A stretch of 64,000 nt of DNA from Paenibacillus sp. JZ16 (GTDB taxonomy: Bacteria > Bacillota > Bacilli > Paenibacillales > Paenibacillaceae): positions 4,096,501-4,160,500 of the forward strand of contig NZ_CP017659.1 of assembly GCF_015326965.1 (NCBI RefSeq). The letters are read 5' to 3'. Positions 25,330-34,448 of the stretch are shown piece by piece (positions within the stretch are counted from its first letter, which is position 1; the number at the start of each line of letters is the position of its first letter). The translations under genes and the position numbers were made by a program. A model generated the notes under the pieces. The model made no database searches, had not been told where the DNA came from, and saw only the letters and a list, made by a program, of their open reading frames with translations.

Positions 25330-25347
25330 AACTGTACCGGTACAGTT
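25330..25347. promoter_or_regulatory. Perfect 18-bp palindrome upstream of the DMT transporter
   Basis: AACTGTACCGGTACAGTT is exactly self-complementary. It lies in the promoter region of the EamA gene. Palindromes of this kind are bound by dimeric regulators; MocR/GntR-type proteins are frequent partners of EamA transporters, but none is adjacent. Confidence 0.65.
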
Positions 25348-25370
25348 CATACGATGAAGGAAGGAATGAC

Positions 25371-25413
25371 AAAAAGGCTGTTTCCCACCATTCCAAGATG
25401 ATAGGAAACAGCC
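25371..25413 (-). terminator. Terminator of the stalk-domain lipoprotein gene
   Basis: GGCTGTTTCC and GGAAACAGCC form a 10-bp perfect stem. On the minus strand it is followed by T5, about 75 bp after the stop at 25487. Confidence 0.85.
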
Positions 25414-25486
25414 CCGCTATACTTTAACTTGTATACGTTTCATAACAGGCATACCCAGGCCAGCCCGTTATCCATAACAATCAGCG

Positions 25487-26998
25487 CTAATCACGTTTAA
25501 TCGAAATCCAGCCATCACCCTCCAGGTGAAGCGTCGCACCGAGCGCTTCTGCCATAAACCGGAGCGGAACGAAGGTAGATCCGTTGGTATGAACGAATGG
25601 AGCTTCCTGCAGCGTCACGTTTTTACCGCCGACGCTGGCTGTTTTGGAGCCCACGGTCAATACGATTTCTTCCCCTGTCAGATCATTAATGACTGTAATT
25701 TTCTTGGAGCCTTTGCTCCACTTCACTTCGGCATCCAATTGGTCTGTCAAGTAACGAAGCGGAACGAAGCTCTGATTGTTCTTCTTGATTACACCATATC
25801 CATATTCATCGCTTACGGGACTAAGAAACATCGTTTTGTGCGTGATCTTCAGATCATCCTTCAACACATTATAGATAAGGGAGTCCTTTTCAAAGTTCCG
25901 CAGCACTTGACCCGGTGTCACCGAATCATTCAGAACGTCCAGCACGCCTTTGGACGTGTCCACCTGATTGGCCTTCACTGCGCCGCCGATATTCCAGACC
26001 TCACCTTCGGAATACACCTTGAATGCTTTCAATGGCAGGTCCTCGGAAGCCGGTAGCGCGACAGTCAGCTCCAGCGCATTCTTGCGTGTATTCAGCTGCT
26101 CATCGAAGTAGTAGTCCAGCTTGAGGACCGTATCCTTACCAAAGACGGTTTCGGATCCCGGTAGCTCCTCCAATAACTGTTCCTTCTGTTCATCATAGTT
26201 CTCCGTGAATTCGATCAGTGCGCCATGCACGATCTCGTAGAGCGATGCGACGACCTCCTCCTTGGATTCCTGTGGCAGGAGTTCTACGTCTTCGCCATAG
26301 GCCTCGCCGATGCTGGTTATCATCGGATAAATGGCATCATACGCATCGCCGATCACTTGCTTCAAGCCGGCTTCATCCTTAAGCAGACTTTCGGCGAAAG
26401 GCTTAACCATGTTCAAGATCTCTTCACCGGTCAGCTCCATGTGGAGATGCGTCAGGTTCAGGCTTTCCCCGTTCACCTTCTCCTGAGCGGACTTCACCGC
26501 AATTGTTGATGGATTTGGAAAATGCTTCAGCACAAGTCCTGCAGCCTTCTTCACGACATCCTGAATCGCCTGTTCGTATTGGCTGGTATCAGGCAATCCG
26601 GGAACGGTCGTATCCATCGATAAATAGAACGGCTGCTTGGCGCCTTCTAATTGAATCGCCATTCCTTTGGAATCCATGGACACATGAAGCGGAATCTTCT
26701 TGTCCGAATATTGGATACTGCCCTGAATGGACACCGTTTTGCTATCCTGCACGATGGCATGGTCCATATTCAGAGATAACGAATTAATGAGATCAATCGC
26801 TTCTTTATCTTCAGTCGATAGGGCCTTGTCCGATGGCACCACCTCGAATCGAATACTTGCCTTGGATTCGCTGGATTTAACATCGAGACTGGTAAGCAAC
26901 GCCTTGTTGATATCCAGTCCCCCGACGGCCTGACATCCTGTCATAACAACCAGCACAGCTGCAATGAGTACAGTCAACCACTTGAACTTCTTATACAT
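25487..26998 (-). CDS. Lipoprotein with C-terminal copper amine oxidase-type (stalk) domain
   Basis: 503-aa secreted lipoprotein. The signal peptide ends in VMTGC with the acylated cysteine C22. The long middle part is charged and unrecognised. The last 100 residues contain two copies of FVPLRxxxxxLxAxxxW-type sequence (FVPLRYLTDQLDAEVKWSKG and FVPLRFMAEALGATLHLEGD), the CuAO_N1 repeat abundant in Paenibacillus surface proteins. It has no amine oxidase catalytic domain. The start at 26998 gives a proper signal peptide; GGGAGGGG lies 14 nt upstream, somewhat distant. The function is probably envelope binding or structural. Confidence 0.88.
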   Translation of the reverse strand: MYKKFKWLTVLIAAVLVVMTGCQAVGGLDINKALLTSLDVKSSESKASIRFEVVPSDKALSTEDKEAIDLINSLSLNMDHAIVQDSKTVSIQGSIQYSDKKIPLHVSMDSKGMAIQLEGAKQPFYLSMDTTVPGLPDTSQYEQAIQDVVKKAAGLVLKHFPNPSTIAVKSAQEKVNGESLNLTHLHMELTGEEILNMVKPFAESLLKDEAGLKQVIGDAYDAIYPMITSIGEAYGEDVELLPQESKEEVVASLYEIVHGALIEFTENYDEQKEQLLEELPGSETVFGKDTVLKLDYYFDEQLNTRKNALELTVALPASEDLPLKAFKVYSEGEVWNIGGAVKANQVDTSKGVLDVLNDSVTPGQVLRNFEKDSLIYNVLKDDLKITHKTMFLSPVSDEYGYGVIKKNNQSFVPLRYLTDQLDAEVKWSKGSKKITVINDLTGEEIVLTVGSKTASVGGKNVTLQEAPFVHTNGSTFVPLRFMAEALGATLHLEGDGWISIKRD

Positions 26999-27247
26999 AA
27001 CGATATTTGTCCCCTCCCAGGTCATAGGCTCATTTCTATTATGGGAAGGTAGGAAATGTTTGTAAATAGGTATTTAAGCCTCGTCATATACGCACACGCG
27101 GATGGGTCCCACAGATAGCACATATCGACATTTTGCTATACACTGGGAATGAAAACTGTAGTAATTTGCAAGCAATAGTCAGCTTTTTTAGCACCGGGAA
27201 AGCTTGCTGAAGGGCTTTGAACAACCTTATAAAGCGTGGTGAATCTC
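26999..27247. other. Divergent intergenic region before bceR
   Basis: About 250 bp containing promoters of both the lipoprotein and bceRS genes. Positions 27178-27226 resemble the interior and right end of the 4254-4557 element (TTAGCACCGGGAAAG and TTTGAACAACC), possibly a decayed fragment. Confidence 0.35.
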
Positions 27248-27937
27248 TTGTTTAAAATTATGTTAATCGAAGACGATGTGACCCTATTCCATGAAGTGCA
27301 GGAGCGACTGTCTCAATGGTCGTATAACGTTTATGGCGTACAGGATTTCAGCGCCGTACTTCAGGAGTTTACAGCGGTTCAACCCGATCTGGTCATCATC
27401 GACATCCAGCTGCCGAAGTTTGACGGGTTCCATTGGTGCCGAATGATTCGCTCCCACTCGAACGTGCCGATTATCTTCCTGTCTTCCCGCGATCATCCGA
27501 CCGATATGGTGATGTCCATGCAGCTTGGAGCCGACGATTTCATTCAGAAGCCGTTCCACTTTGATGTCCTGATTGCCAAAATCCAGGCCACTCTGCGCCG
27601 GGTATACAATTACAATACCGAACGGACCGAGCTGAGAACTTGGCGCGGAGCCACCGTCGAATTCGGTAAAAATACCATTAGCAGCCCTCAGGGCACCGCT
27701 GAACTGACAAAGAATGAGATGTTCATTCTGAAAATCCTCATGGAGCGAAAAAATCAAATCGTCAGCCGTGAGGATCTGATCAAGAGTTTATGGGACAACG
27801 AGCATTTTGTCAGCGATAATACGTTAACGGTCAACGTCAACCGGCTGCGCAAGAAGCTGGAGCCCCTCGGACTTGATCCCTACATTGAAACCAAGGTGGG
27901 ACAAGGGTATATCGCCACGGAAGAGGCCCATGCATGA
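27248..27937 (+). CDS. bceR: BceR-like response regulator
   Basis: 229-aa OmpR-type response regulator. The receiver carries D9/D10 and phospho-acceptor D52 (VIIDIQLPKFDG). The C-terminal winged helix includes NEMFILKILMERKNQIVSRE and ends GQGYIATEE. The TTG at 27248 gives the usual N-terminus MFKIMLIEDD and has GGTG 6 nt upstream; GTGs 9-12 nt earlier are possible. It controls the bceAB genes 1.1 kb downstream, where a matching inverted repeat is visible. The system responds to cell-wall peptide antibiotics such as bacitracin, with flux sensed by the transporter itself. Confidence 0.9.
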   Translation: MFKIMLIEDDVTLFHEVQERLSQWSYNVYGVQDFSAVLQEFTAVQPDLVIIDIQLPKFDGFHWCRMIRSHSNVPIIFLSSRDHPTDMVMSMQLGADDFIQKPFHFDVLIAKIQATLRRVYNYNTERTELRTWRGATVEFGKNTISSPQGTAELTKNEMFILKILMERKNQIVSREDLIKSLWDNEHFVSDNTLTVNVNRLRKKLEPLGLDPYIETKVGQGYIATEEAHA

Positions 27938-28938
27938 TGATCGCCTACATCCGGGAACGACTAAGCTGGATTCTGTTCTTCGTGTTTCTGCAGCTGCTGT
28001 TCCTGTTCATAGCCGCCGTGGACTCCCAGATCCCGTTCTTGCCCATCCTTTATATCGTGTTTCTGTCGGTGCTGTTCTTCCTGGTGTTCCTGTTCGTGAG
28101 GTACAACCGGGAAACCAAGTTCTACAAAAGCCTCCAGGCGTGGGATGACACCTACGATTTAGCCGCCATCAGCGAGCCGGAGCACCCCTTTGAGGCGATT
28201 GCCATGGACATCCTCTCCCTTCAAACGGAGCGCTTCAAGAAGGAATCCTCCATACGTCTAATGGAGATACAAGGGGAGAAGGACGATCTGCTATCCTGGA
28301 TTCACGAAGTGAAAACGCCGCTCACCACGATGCAATTGATGATCGAGCGCATGAAAGATGAGACGTTAAAGGCTCAGCTCCAGTATGAGTGGCTTCGCAT
28401 CCACCTGCTGCTTGACCAGCAGCTGCACCAGAAGCGCATCCCCTTTATCCGGAATGATCTGCTGATCGAGGAATTCGCGCTTGAGCCGATCATCTTCCAG
28501 GAAATACGTGCGCTCAAGTCCTGGTGCATGCAGAAAGGGATCGGATTTGACGTTTCCCTTGAGGTAACGGAAGTGCTCAGCGATGCCAAGTGGCTGGGCT
28601 TTATCATCCGCCAGCTGCTGACCAACGCGGTCAAATACAGCAACGCTTCGGACATCCTCATCGAGAGCGATCTCACGGATGACCATGTCAGACTTGCCAT
28701 CCAAGATGCCGGACGCGGCATTGATCCGAAGGACATGCCCCGTATTTTCGACAAAGGCTTCACTTCGACCACCTCGCATCAGGACAGTGCCGCAACCGGC
28801 ATGGGGCTCTATTTGACGCAAAAAGTAGCCGATGCCCTGCTGATTCGCATTCAGGTGGAATCAAGGCTCGGCATCGGCACCACCTTTACCTTGATCTTTC
28901 CGAAACGGAATGATTTCGTGAGCGTTACCGGCATGTGA
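27934..28938 (+). CDS. bceS: BceS-like intramembrane-sensing histidine kinase
   Basis: 334-aa kinase. Two membrane helices (about residues 12-28 and 35-55) are joined by a very short extracytoplasmic loop, the hallmark of intramembrane-sensing kinases. The phospho-acceptor H124 is in SWIHEVKTPL. ATP-binding motifs are LLTNAVKYS, DAGRGIDPKD and GMGLYLTQKV. It overlaps bceR by 4 bp (ATGA). It has no own stimulus domain and relies on the BceAB transporter as sensor, as established for the family. Confidence 0.93.
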   Translation: MMIAYIRERLSWILFFVFLQLLFLFIAAVDSQIPFLPILYIVFLSVLFFLVFLFVRYNRETKFYKSLQAWDDTYDLAAISEPEHPFEAIAMDILSLQTERFKKESSIRLMEIQGEKDDLLSWIHEVKTPLTTMQLMIERMKDETLKAQLQYEWLRIHLLLDQQLHQKRIPFIRNDLLIEEFALEPIIFQEIRALKSWCMQKGIGFDVSLEVTEVLSDAKWLGFIIRQLLTNAVKYSNASDILIESDLTDDHVRLAIQDAGRGIDPKDMPRIFDKGFTSTTSHQDSAATGMGLYLTQKVADALLIRIQVESRLGIGTTFTLIFPKRNDFVSVTGM

Positions 28939-28954
28939 CAACAATGTCACATGC
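28931..28954. promoter_or_regulatory. Candidate BceR operator upstream of bceAB
   Basis: GCATGTGAC and GTCACATGC (9-bp perfect arms, 6-bp spacer) include TGACA-N4-TGTCA, close to the TNACA-N4-TGTAA pattern reported for BceR-type sites. A -10 TATGAT follows at 29003-29008 with a poor -35, as expected for an activated promoter. The repeat overlaps the bceS stop. Confidence 0.75.
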
Positions 28955-29037
28955 TTTTGCACTTTGTTCGGCGAATCGAAGGAAAAGGCGCTGCGACTCC
29001 TTTATGATAAGGACAGATAACGAAGGAGTGAGTGAAA

Positions 29038-29799
29038 TTGGCAATTCTTGAAGCAAACCAAATTCATAAAAGCTACGGCAACAAATTCAATAAACAGGAA
29101 GTGCTGAAGGGTATCGATATCCGCGTGGATAAAGGCGAGTTCGTCAGCATCATGGGCGCGTCGGGTTCAGGTAAAACCACGCTGCTGAACGTGCTCTCCT
29201 CGATCGATAAAGTGAGCCTCGGCAGCATCAAGATCGAGGGTAAGGAGTTTACGGGCCTGAAGGAGAAGGAGCTGGCGGAGTTCCGGAAGCACCATCTGGG
29301 TTTTATTTTTCAGGAGTACAACCTGCTGGATACATTAACCGTCAAGGAAAACGTGCTGCTGCCGCTCTCCATTAAGAAAGTCTCGAAAAAAGAAGCGGAT
29401 CAGAAATTCCAGCGCATCGCGACCGAGCTTGGCATCTACGAACTCAAGGATAAATATCCGAACCAAATCTCCGGGGGACAGAAGCAGCGAACCTCCGCGG
29501 CTCGCGCATTTATCCATGATCCCAGCATTATTTTTGCCGATGAGCCGACGGGCGCGCTGGACTCGAAGTCCGCTTCCGATCTGTTGAACAAGCTAAGCGA
29601 ATTAAATCAGAAGATCGATTCCACGATCATCATGGTTACCCATGATCCCGTGGCCGCCAGCTATTGCACCCGGGTCGTCTTCATTAAGGATGGACAGATC
29701 TATACCCAGCTGAACAAGGGTGAGCAGTCCCGGCAGGCCTTCTTCAATGACATCATCAAAACTCAGGGCGTGCTAGGCGGTGTTCAGAATGAACATTAA
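29038..29799 (+). CDS. bceA: BceA-like ABC transporter ATP-binding protein
   Basis: 253-aa ATPase of a peptide-antibiotic resistance transporter. Walker A GASGSGKT is at 40-47, the signature ISGGQKQR is near 142, Walker [17 protein letters not shown] follows, and the H loop is MVTHDPVAA. The ending TQGVLGGVQ is characteristic of BceA itself. The TTG at 29038 gives [14 protein letters not shown] with AAGGAG 9 nt upstream; a GTG 6 nt earlier is too close to that site. It works with BceB and is induced through BceRS. It overlaps bceB by 11 bp. Confidence 0.94.
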   Translation: MAILEANQIHKSYGNKFNKQEVLKGIDIRVDKGEFVSIMGASGSGKTTLLNVLSSIDKVSLGSIKIEGKEFTGLKEKELAEFRKHHLGFIFQEYNLLDTLTVKENVLLPLSIKKVSKKEADQKFQRIATELGIYELKDKYPNQISGGQKQRTSAARAFIHDPSIIFADEPTGALDSKSASDLLNKLSELNQKIDSTIIMVTHDPVAASYCTRVVFIKDGQIYTQLNKGEQSRQAFFNDIIKTQGVLGGVQNEH

Positions 29800-31738
29800 T
29801 TATCTGATCTACCGGAATTTGAAGAAGAATATCAAGAATTATTATCTGTATGTATTTGCGCTCATCTTCAGCGTGGGTCTGTACTTCGCGTTTGTCACGC
29901 TGCAATATGATCCGGCGATGGATGAAGCGAAAGGCTCTGTGAAGGGAGCGGCAGCGCTTGGTGCTGCCTCCGTGCTGCTCGTGGCAATCGTAGCGATATT
30001 CCTGCTGTATGCCAACACGATTTTCATTAAACGGCGCAGTAAAGAGATCGGGCTGTTTCAGCTCATCGGATTGACCAAAGGCAAGATATTCCGGATCCTA
30101 AGCGCAGAGAACCTGATCCTGTATTTCGGCTCCATGGTCATTGGTATTTTTGCCGGCTTCGCGGCTTCGCGCTTAATCCTGATGATTCTGTTCAAGGTGA
30201 CCGGCGTAGATACCGAAGCGGCTTTATCCTTCTCCACCGAGGCGATGATCCAGACCGTGATTGTGTTTGCCGTCATCTACGTTCTGATTATGATCATGAA
30301 TTATACATTCATCAAAAGACAGAGCATTCTGTCCCTCTTCCGCGCCGTATCCACAACCGAGAACCAAATTAAGAAAATGTCCTTCGCCGAAATGTTATTC
30401 GGACTGCTCGGCATCGGACTCATCCTTCTCGGTTATTATGTATCGACCAAGCTGTTCAGCGGAGATTTCACCACCATGAACGAGCTGTTCATGGCCATGA
30501 TCCTAATCTTGGGATCGGTAATCATCGGGACTTATCTGTTCTATAAAGGGTCGGTTAGCTTTCTATTCAACGCAATCCGGAAGAGCAAGGGCGGTTACTT
30601 GTCCCTGAACGATGTGCTATCCCTCTCCTCCATCATGTTCCGCATGAAATCGAATGCGCTGCTGCTGACCATCATTACGACCGTATCCGCGCTTGCAATC
30701 GGACTATTGTCACTCAGCTATATCTCATATTATTCTGCGGAGAAATCGGCCGAGCAGAGTGTACCCAATCATTTTGCGGTAGCGGATCAAAAGGATTATG
30801 CCGCCTTCATCCAGGCACTTACGGATGAGGATATCGAATTTACGAAGACCTTACGGGACGTGATTCAGGTGAATGCGGACCTATCCGACATTATCGGGGC
30901 CAGCCTGGAAGTCTCTGGGCAAGTCGATTCCAGTTCCATGATCATCCCGGTAATCAGTGATGCCAGCGTCGAAGGCAAGGATGTTTCCCCCGGGGAGATG
31001 CTGTTCACGGGATACAGTGACGCAATCCAGCAATTTATGGCGATTCAGACCACAGGGGAAATTGAGCTCATAAGCCCTAAACACAGCCTTAAGCAGAAGC
31101 TGATCGGCTTGGACAAGGAAGCCTACGTATCCTATTATTATGCAAGCGGCGGACTGCCGACGGCGATTGTGGACCAGACCGTATTCGATAAGCTGGTTCA
31201 AGACCTTGATCCGAAGATCCAGAAGAAGTCCAATGTCTATCACGGCATTGATATTGTGGATCCAAACGCTATGGATCAGGCCAATCAAATCTTTAAGAAC
31301 CTCGACATTAGCGAGGGAACAGGGAACTTATCTCAGACGGAAATGGTCTTCAACCAGAAGAGCAATATGGGCTTGATGATGTTCATCGTAGGATTCCTGG
31401 GACTTACCTTCCTGATTACTTCAGGATGTATCCTGTACTTTAAGCAGATGGATGAAGGTGAAGAGGAGAAGCCGAATTATACCATTCTCCGGAAGCTGGG
31501 CTTCACGCAAGGAAACCTGCTGAAGGGGATTCAGATCAAGCAGCTGTTCAACTTCGGCATTCCGCTGGTCGTCGGGTTGTCCCACAGTTACTTCGCCGTT
31601 AAGTCCGGCTGGTTCTTCTTCGGAACCGAGCTCTGGCTGCCCATGGTCATGGTTATGCTGTTGTATACGGCGCTGTATTCCATATTCGGGTTGTTATCGG
31701 TCATGTTCTATAAACGGGTAATTAAAGAAGCGTTATAA
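29789..31738 (+). CDS. bceB: BceB-like ABC transporter permease
   Basis: 649-aa permease with ten membrane helices in the family 1-2+...: one N-terminal helix, a FtsX-like group, and a large extracytoplasmic domain of about 210 residues (roughly 305-520) between helices 7 and 8. That domain contacts the peptide-target complex and the BceS kinase in known systems. The ATG at 29789 ([14 protein letters not shown]) matches BceB N-termini. The FtsX motif [20 protein letters not shown] is present. A terminator follows at 31745. The role is bacitracin-type resistance by freeing lipid II cycle intermediates; specificity here is inferred. Confidence 0.94.
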   Translation: MNINYLIYRNLKKNIKNYYLYVFALIFSVGLYFAFVTLQYDPAMDEAKGSVKGAAALGAASVLLVAIVAIFLLYANTIFIKRRSKEIGLFQLIGLTKGKIFRILSAENLILYFGSMVIGIFAGFAASRLILMILFKVTGVDTEAALSFSTEAMIQTVIVFAVIYVLIMIMNYTFIKRQSILSLFRAVSTTENQIKKMSFAEMLFGLLGIGLILLGYYVSTKLFSGDFTTMNELFMAMILILGSVIIGTYLFYKGSVSFLFNAIRKSKGGYLSLNDVLSLSSIMFRMKSNALLLTIITTVSALAIGLLSLSYISYYSAEKSAEQSVPNHFAVADQKDYAAFIQALTDEDIEFTKTLRDVIQVNADLSDIIGASLEVSGQVDSSSMIIPVISDASVEGKDVSPGEMLFTGYSDAIQQFMAIQTTGEIELISPKHSLKQKLIGLDKEAYVSYYYASGGLPTAIVDQTVFDKLVQDLDPKIQKKSNVYHGIDIVDPNAMDQANQIFKNLDISEGTGNLSQTEMVFNQKSNMGLMMFIVGFLGLTFLITSGCILYFKQMDEGEEEKPNYTILRKLGFTQGNLLKGIQIKQLFNFGIPLVVGLSHSYFAVKSGWFFFGTELWLPMVMVMLLYTALYSIFGLLSVMFYKRVIKEAL

Positions 31739-31744
31739 ACGAGG

Positions 31745-31791
31745 TGCATGGGTGGGCCCAGGGAAGATTCGGGTACCATCCATGCATTTTT
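31745..31791 (+). terminator. Terminator of bceAB
   Basis: TGCATGGGTGG pairs with CCATCCATGCA (one mismatch) around a 20-nt loop and is followed by T5. Confidence 0.85.
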
Positions 31792-31885
31792 CGTGTGCAG
31801 GGAGATGTCATTAGCAACCTGGGAGCAACGAAGCTGTACGAGATTTCAACCGTGGAACACCTTCAGGGGTGATAAAAACCGCGGA

Positions 31886-32371
31886 TTACCATTCTAAGGG
31901 GGTACAGCTCTTCTGCAGCTTGCGGATATACGCAATCTGACCGATATGATAGGCATTGTGCGTAGCAGCATTGCCCACAATCTCCCACCACTTGGCCGGT
32001 ACCGGGAATCCATTCACTTCCTGCTCCAGCTTGGCCGCTGACAACAGCTCCTGCCATTGCAGCAAAACCTCAAGCAATCGGTCTCTTAGCTCGGCGAAGG
32101 TTGCGTTATCCGGAATGATAAAGCTTTTATGGTTGTCTCCAATAGAAGGAACGGCATCGACCCGCGATTCGCGGTACCGCGTCTGCCACGTTTCATTCCA
32201 ATACAGCAGATGCTGTATGATCTCGACAATGCTGTGACTATCGTTGGCAGGTGTCCAGAACGCTTCATCCTCGGTCAAATGTTCCACGGATTGCTGGAAC
32301 GGGATATGCCAGCTGGGATCATTTGCGTTCGCTAACAGTTGATTCATTAGAACATCATTTGCATGCGCCAT
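31886..32371 (-). CDS. DinB-family protein
   Basis: 161-aa four-helix-bundle protein of the DinB/YfiT-like superfamily. The metal-binding histidine triad is visible as H54 (IIQHLLYWNE), H138 and H142 (ATHNAYHIGQI). Many members are thiol-dependent transferases, for example with bacillithiol, but the substrate cannot be assigned. GGAG lies 11 nt before the ATG. A 7-bp-arm inverted repeat is at 32462-32477 upstream. Confidence 0.9.
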   Translation of the reverse strand: MAHANDVLMNQLLANANDPSWHIPFQQSVEHLTEDEAFWTPANDSHSIVEIIQHLLYWNETWQTRYRESRVDAVPSIGDNHKSFIIPDNATFAELRDRLLEVLLQWQELLSAAKLEQEVNGFPVPAKWWEIVGNAATHNAYHIGQIAYIRKLQKSCTPLEW

Positions 32372-32659
32372 GGGTCATTCACTCCTTCATAGCCTGATAA
32401 TGAGCAGCATCACAAACCATGACTAATTTTACTATAGGTTGAAGTCCTGTGATTCGCAGAAAATGATTAAAATCATTCTTTCTCGACTAGCCTGTCAGCA
32501 GAGGCGTCTACCTCATCGTTGTTCGCTCGTTGATCGATAGAATTCGGTTTACCGTTAAACCTATAAAATTGCTTTTTTTATTTTTTTGGAATCTCATATA
32601 ACATTTCAGTGTGCTAATCCATCTAATCTTATAGAGGGCCCTCAAAAGGAGATGAAATC
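32372..32659. other. Divergent promoter region of dinB and the ECF operon
   Basis: 288 bp without a gene. It contains AATGATT/AATCATT (32462-32477, 2-bp spacer) nearer the DinB gene and GGTTTA/TAAACC (32546-32561, CCGT spacer) followed by a T-rich stretch nearer the sigma factor gene. No clear -35/-10 pair for an ECF sigma could be fixed. Confidence 0.45.
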
Positions 32660-33205
32660 GTGCAAGATATGGAACTGGAAGTCAAGAGAGCACAGCGGGG
32701 AGATCGTGAAGCTTTTATCCGGCTCTTCCGGAGGCTGGAACCCGAGCTGTACCGCTTGGCAAAGTCCATTGTAAGACGCGATGAAGATATTGCGGACGCA
32801 TTTCAAGAAACGACGCTGAAAGCTTATAGATCTTTGGCAACATTGCAAAAACCACAGTATTTCAAAACTTGGGTGATCCGGATCTTGATCAATGAATGCA
32901 ATCAGCTGCTTCGGAATCAGGAAAAAACCGTGACCATGGCTGAAGTGCCTGAAGCGACAAGGTCCGCTGATTATTACGAAGATAGTCACAAGCTCGATCT
33001 TCATGAAGCGGTGGAGAGCTTGGACGAATCGCTTCGCATCGTGATCCATTTGTTTTATTTTCAAGATTTGCCCATCAAACAGATCTCAAGCGTGTTGGAT
33101 ATTTCTGAGGGAGCGGTTAGAGCACGCCTTCACAGAGCGCGCGGGATCCTAGCGGATCGGGTAAAGCATACTCGGGAGGGGAAGCTGTCTTATGAACCCA
33201 ATTGA
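32660..33205 (+). CDS. ECF-type RNA polymerase sigma factor
   Basis: 181-aa group IV sigma factor. Region 2 runs over residues 22-90 (VRRDEDIADAFQETTLKAYR, then FKTWVIRILINECNQLLR). Region 4 is at 120-170 (EAVESLDESLRIVIHLFYF, IKQISSVLDISEGAVRARL). The start is GTG at 32660 with AAGGAGAT 8 nt upstream. It overlaps the following anti-sigma gene by 14 bp. It probably governs an envelope-stress regulon and its own operon. Confidence 0.93.
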   Translation: MQDMELEVKRAQRGDREAFIRLFRRLEPELYRLAKSIVRRDEDIADAFQETTLKAYRSLATLQKPQYFKTWVIRILINECNQLLRNQEKTVTMAEVPEATRSADYYEDSHKLDLHEAVESLDESLRIVIHLFYFQDLPIKQISSVLDISEGAVRARLHRARGILADRVKHTREGKLSYEPN

Positions 33206-34379
33206 TCTGAATAAAGAGCTACGGGAGGCCGGAAAACAATGGAACACCACGGTTCCGGAAATCATCCGACGCCGGCAGGATGAGGTCTATGCTTCCTTGG
33301 CTGAACTTCCCATGCAGACCGAGACCGATCAGAAACGCCGCTCCAAAAAGGTGCGCAGAATTGTAGGAGCCGTAGCCGCGGCCGCCTTCATCGGGGTAAT
33401 CAGCAGCGCTTATGTATCGCCGATCATGGCCGAGTCGCTCAAGAAAATACCGGTGATCGGCAGCATTTTCAAATTGACCGACGACCTGGGACTGCAAACG
33501 GCGGAAGAACGTGGCCTGGTAGCTATGACGGACGCCAAGGTCACCCATGAAGGAGTGACGCTTAGCATCCCTGAGGTCTCATATGACGGTATTCGTTTGT
33601 CCATGGCTGTCAAACGGGAAGGTGAAGGATTTGCTGGAGACATAGTGAATGCCGATAGCATAATGGATGACAAATCAGTCAGAGGCTCCATAAACGATGT
33701 TGAAGTGCTTATCAACGGCCAGTCTATTTATGACAAATCTTACCCCGGTAAGCTGGGTTTGAGCGGCAAACCGACATCAGATCCGAATGTGGTAATGTAC
33801 GAACTGTTTGATTACTCCTACTTGACCGATGGAAAAGTTCCTATCCCCGATCAGTTTCAGTTAGAGGTCAGGATCTCGCTTGATGGTATTGAAGAACCAT
33901 TTGCCATGAAGATTCCGGTCCACAAGAACAACGAGCAATTAGTAATCTCTTCAGGAGAGACAAGGGAATGGGGTAGTCTCAGATTAACCCTTGAGCAGGT
34001 TAACTTTACGCCGATTACAACGGTAGTTCGAATAAATGTCGAGCAGACAGACTCAGCAAAAAGCCTCCGTAACAATATCCTGCTATACGAGGTTTCGGAT
34101 GATCAAGGCCGGGTGCTCGGTGCGATAGGCGCTATGGGAACTTTCAACGATAACAGTCTCAAGCATCAGCGAGATGAGCTGCTGTTTGAACGCTTTGCAG
34201 ACGCTCCAGCTTATATCACGCTAAAGCCGTTTCTACCCGAATACCAGGATCCTTCGGCGAAAAGCGGTCCATTTAAAATCGATAAGCATGGTGAGATTGT
34301 CAAAACCTACTTAAAGGACCTGGAGATCACGGTGCCTGTGGATCAGACCATTCTGAAAAAACTGTACGGCCAGCAGTGA
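33192..34379 (+). CDS. Anti-sigma factor-like membrane protein (DUF4179/DUF5643)
   Basis: 395-aa single-pass membrane protein. The cytoplasmic part is residues 1-55, the membrane helix 56-75, and the DUF4179 hallmark ESLKKIPVIGSIFKL follows at 81-95. The extracytoplasmic part ends in an immunoglobulin-like DUF5643 region (about 250-390). By position it is the regulator of the overlapping ECF sigma factor. GGGAGGGG is upstream of the ATG, inside the sigma gene. The last 130 residues are clearly paralogous to the next gene product (EDLEMTFSVK there, KDLEITVPVD here). Confidence 0.88.
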   Translation: MNPIDLNKELREAGKQWNTTVPEIIRRRQDEVYASLAELPMQTETDQKRRSKKVRRIVGAVAAAAFIGVISSAYVSPIMAESLKKIPVIGSIFKLTDDLGLQTAEERGLVAMTDAKVTHEGVTLSIPEVSYDGIRLSMAVKREGEGFAGDIVNADSIMDDKSVRGSINDVEVLINGQSIYDKSYPGKLGLSGKPTSDPNVVMYELFDYSYLTDGKVPIPDQFQLEVRISLDGIEEPFAMKIPVHKNNEQLVISSGETREWGSLRLTLEQVNFTPITTVVRINVEQTDSAKSLRNNILLYEVSDDQGRVLGAIGAMGTFNDNSLKHQRDELLFERFADAPAYITLKPFLPEYQDPSAKSGPFKIDKHGEIVKTYLKDLEITVPVDQTILKKLYGQQ

Positions 34380-34448
34380 CCGCTGGAGTACATCACAAGC
34401 AATAGTAGAAAAAAATAAAACAACAATTTAAACAAGGAGATCATTATT

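Noticed and set aside
27934..31738. Lantibiotic immunity or biosynthesis locus
   Set aside because: Only sensor, regulator and BceAB-type transporter are present; no precursor or modification genes are nearby.
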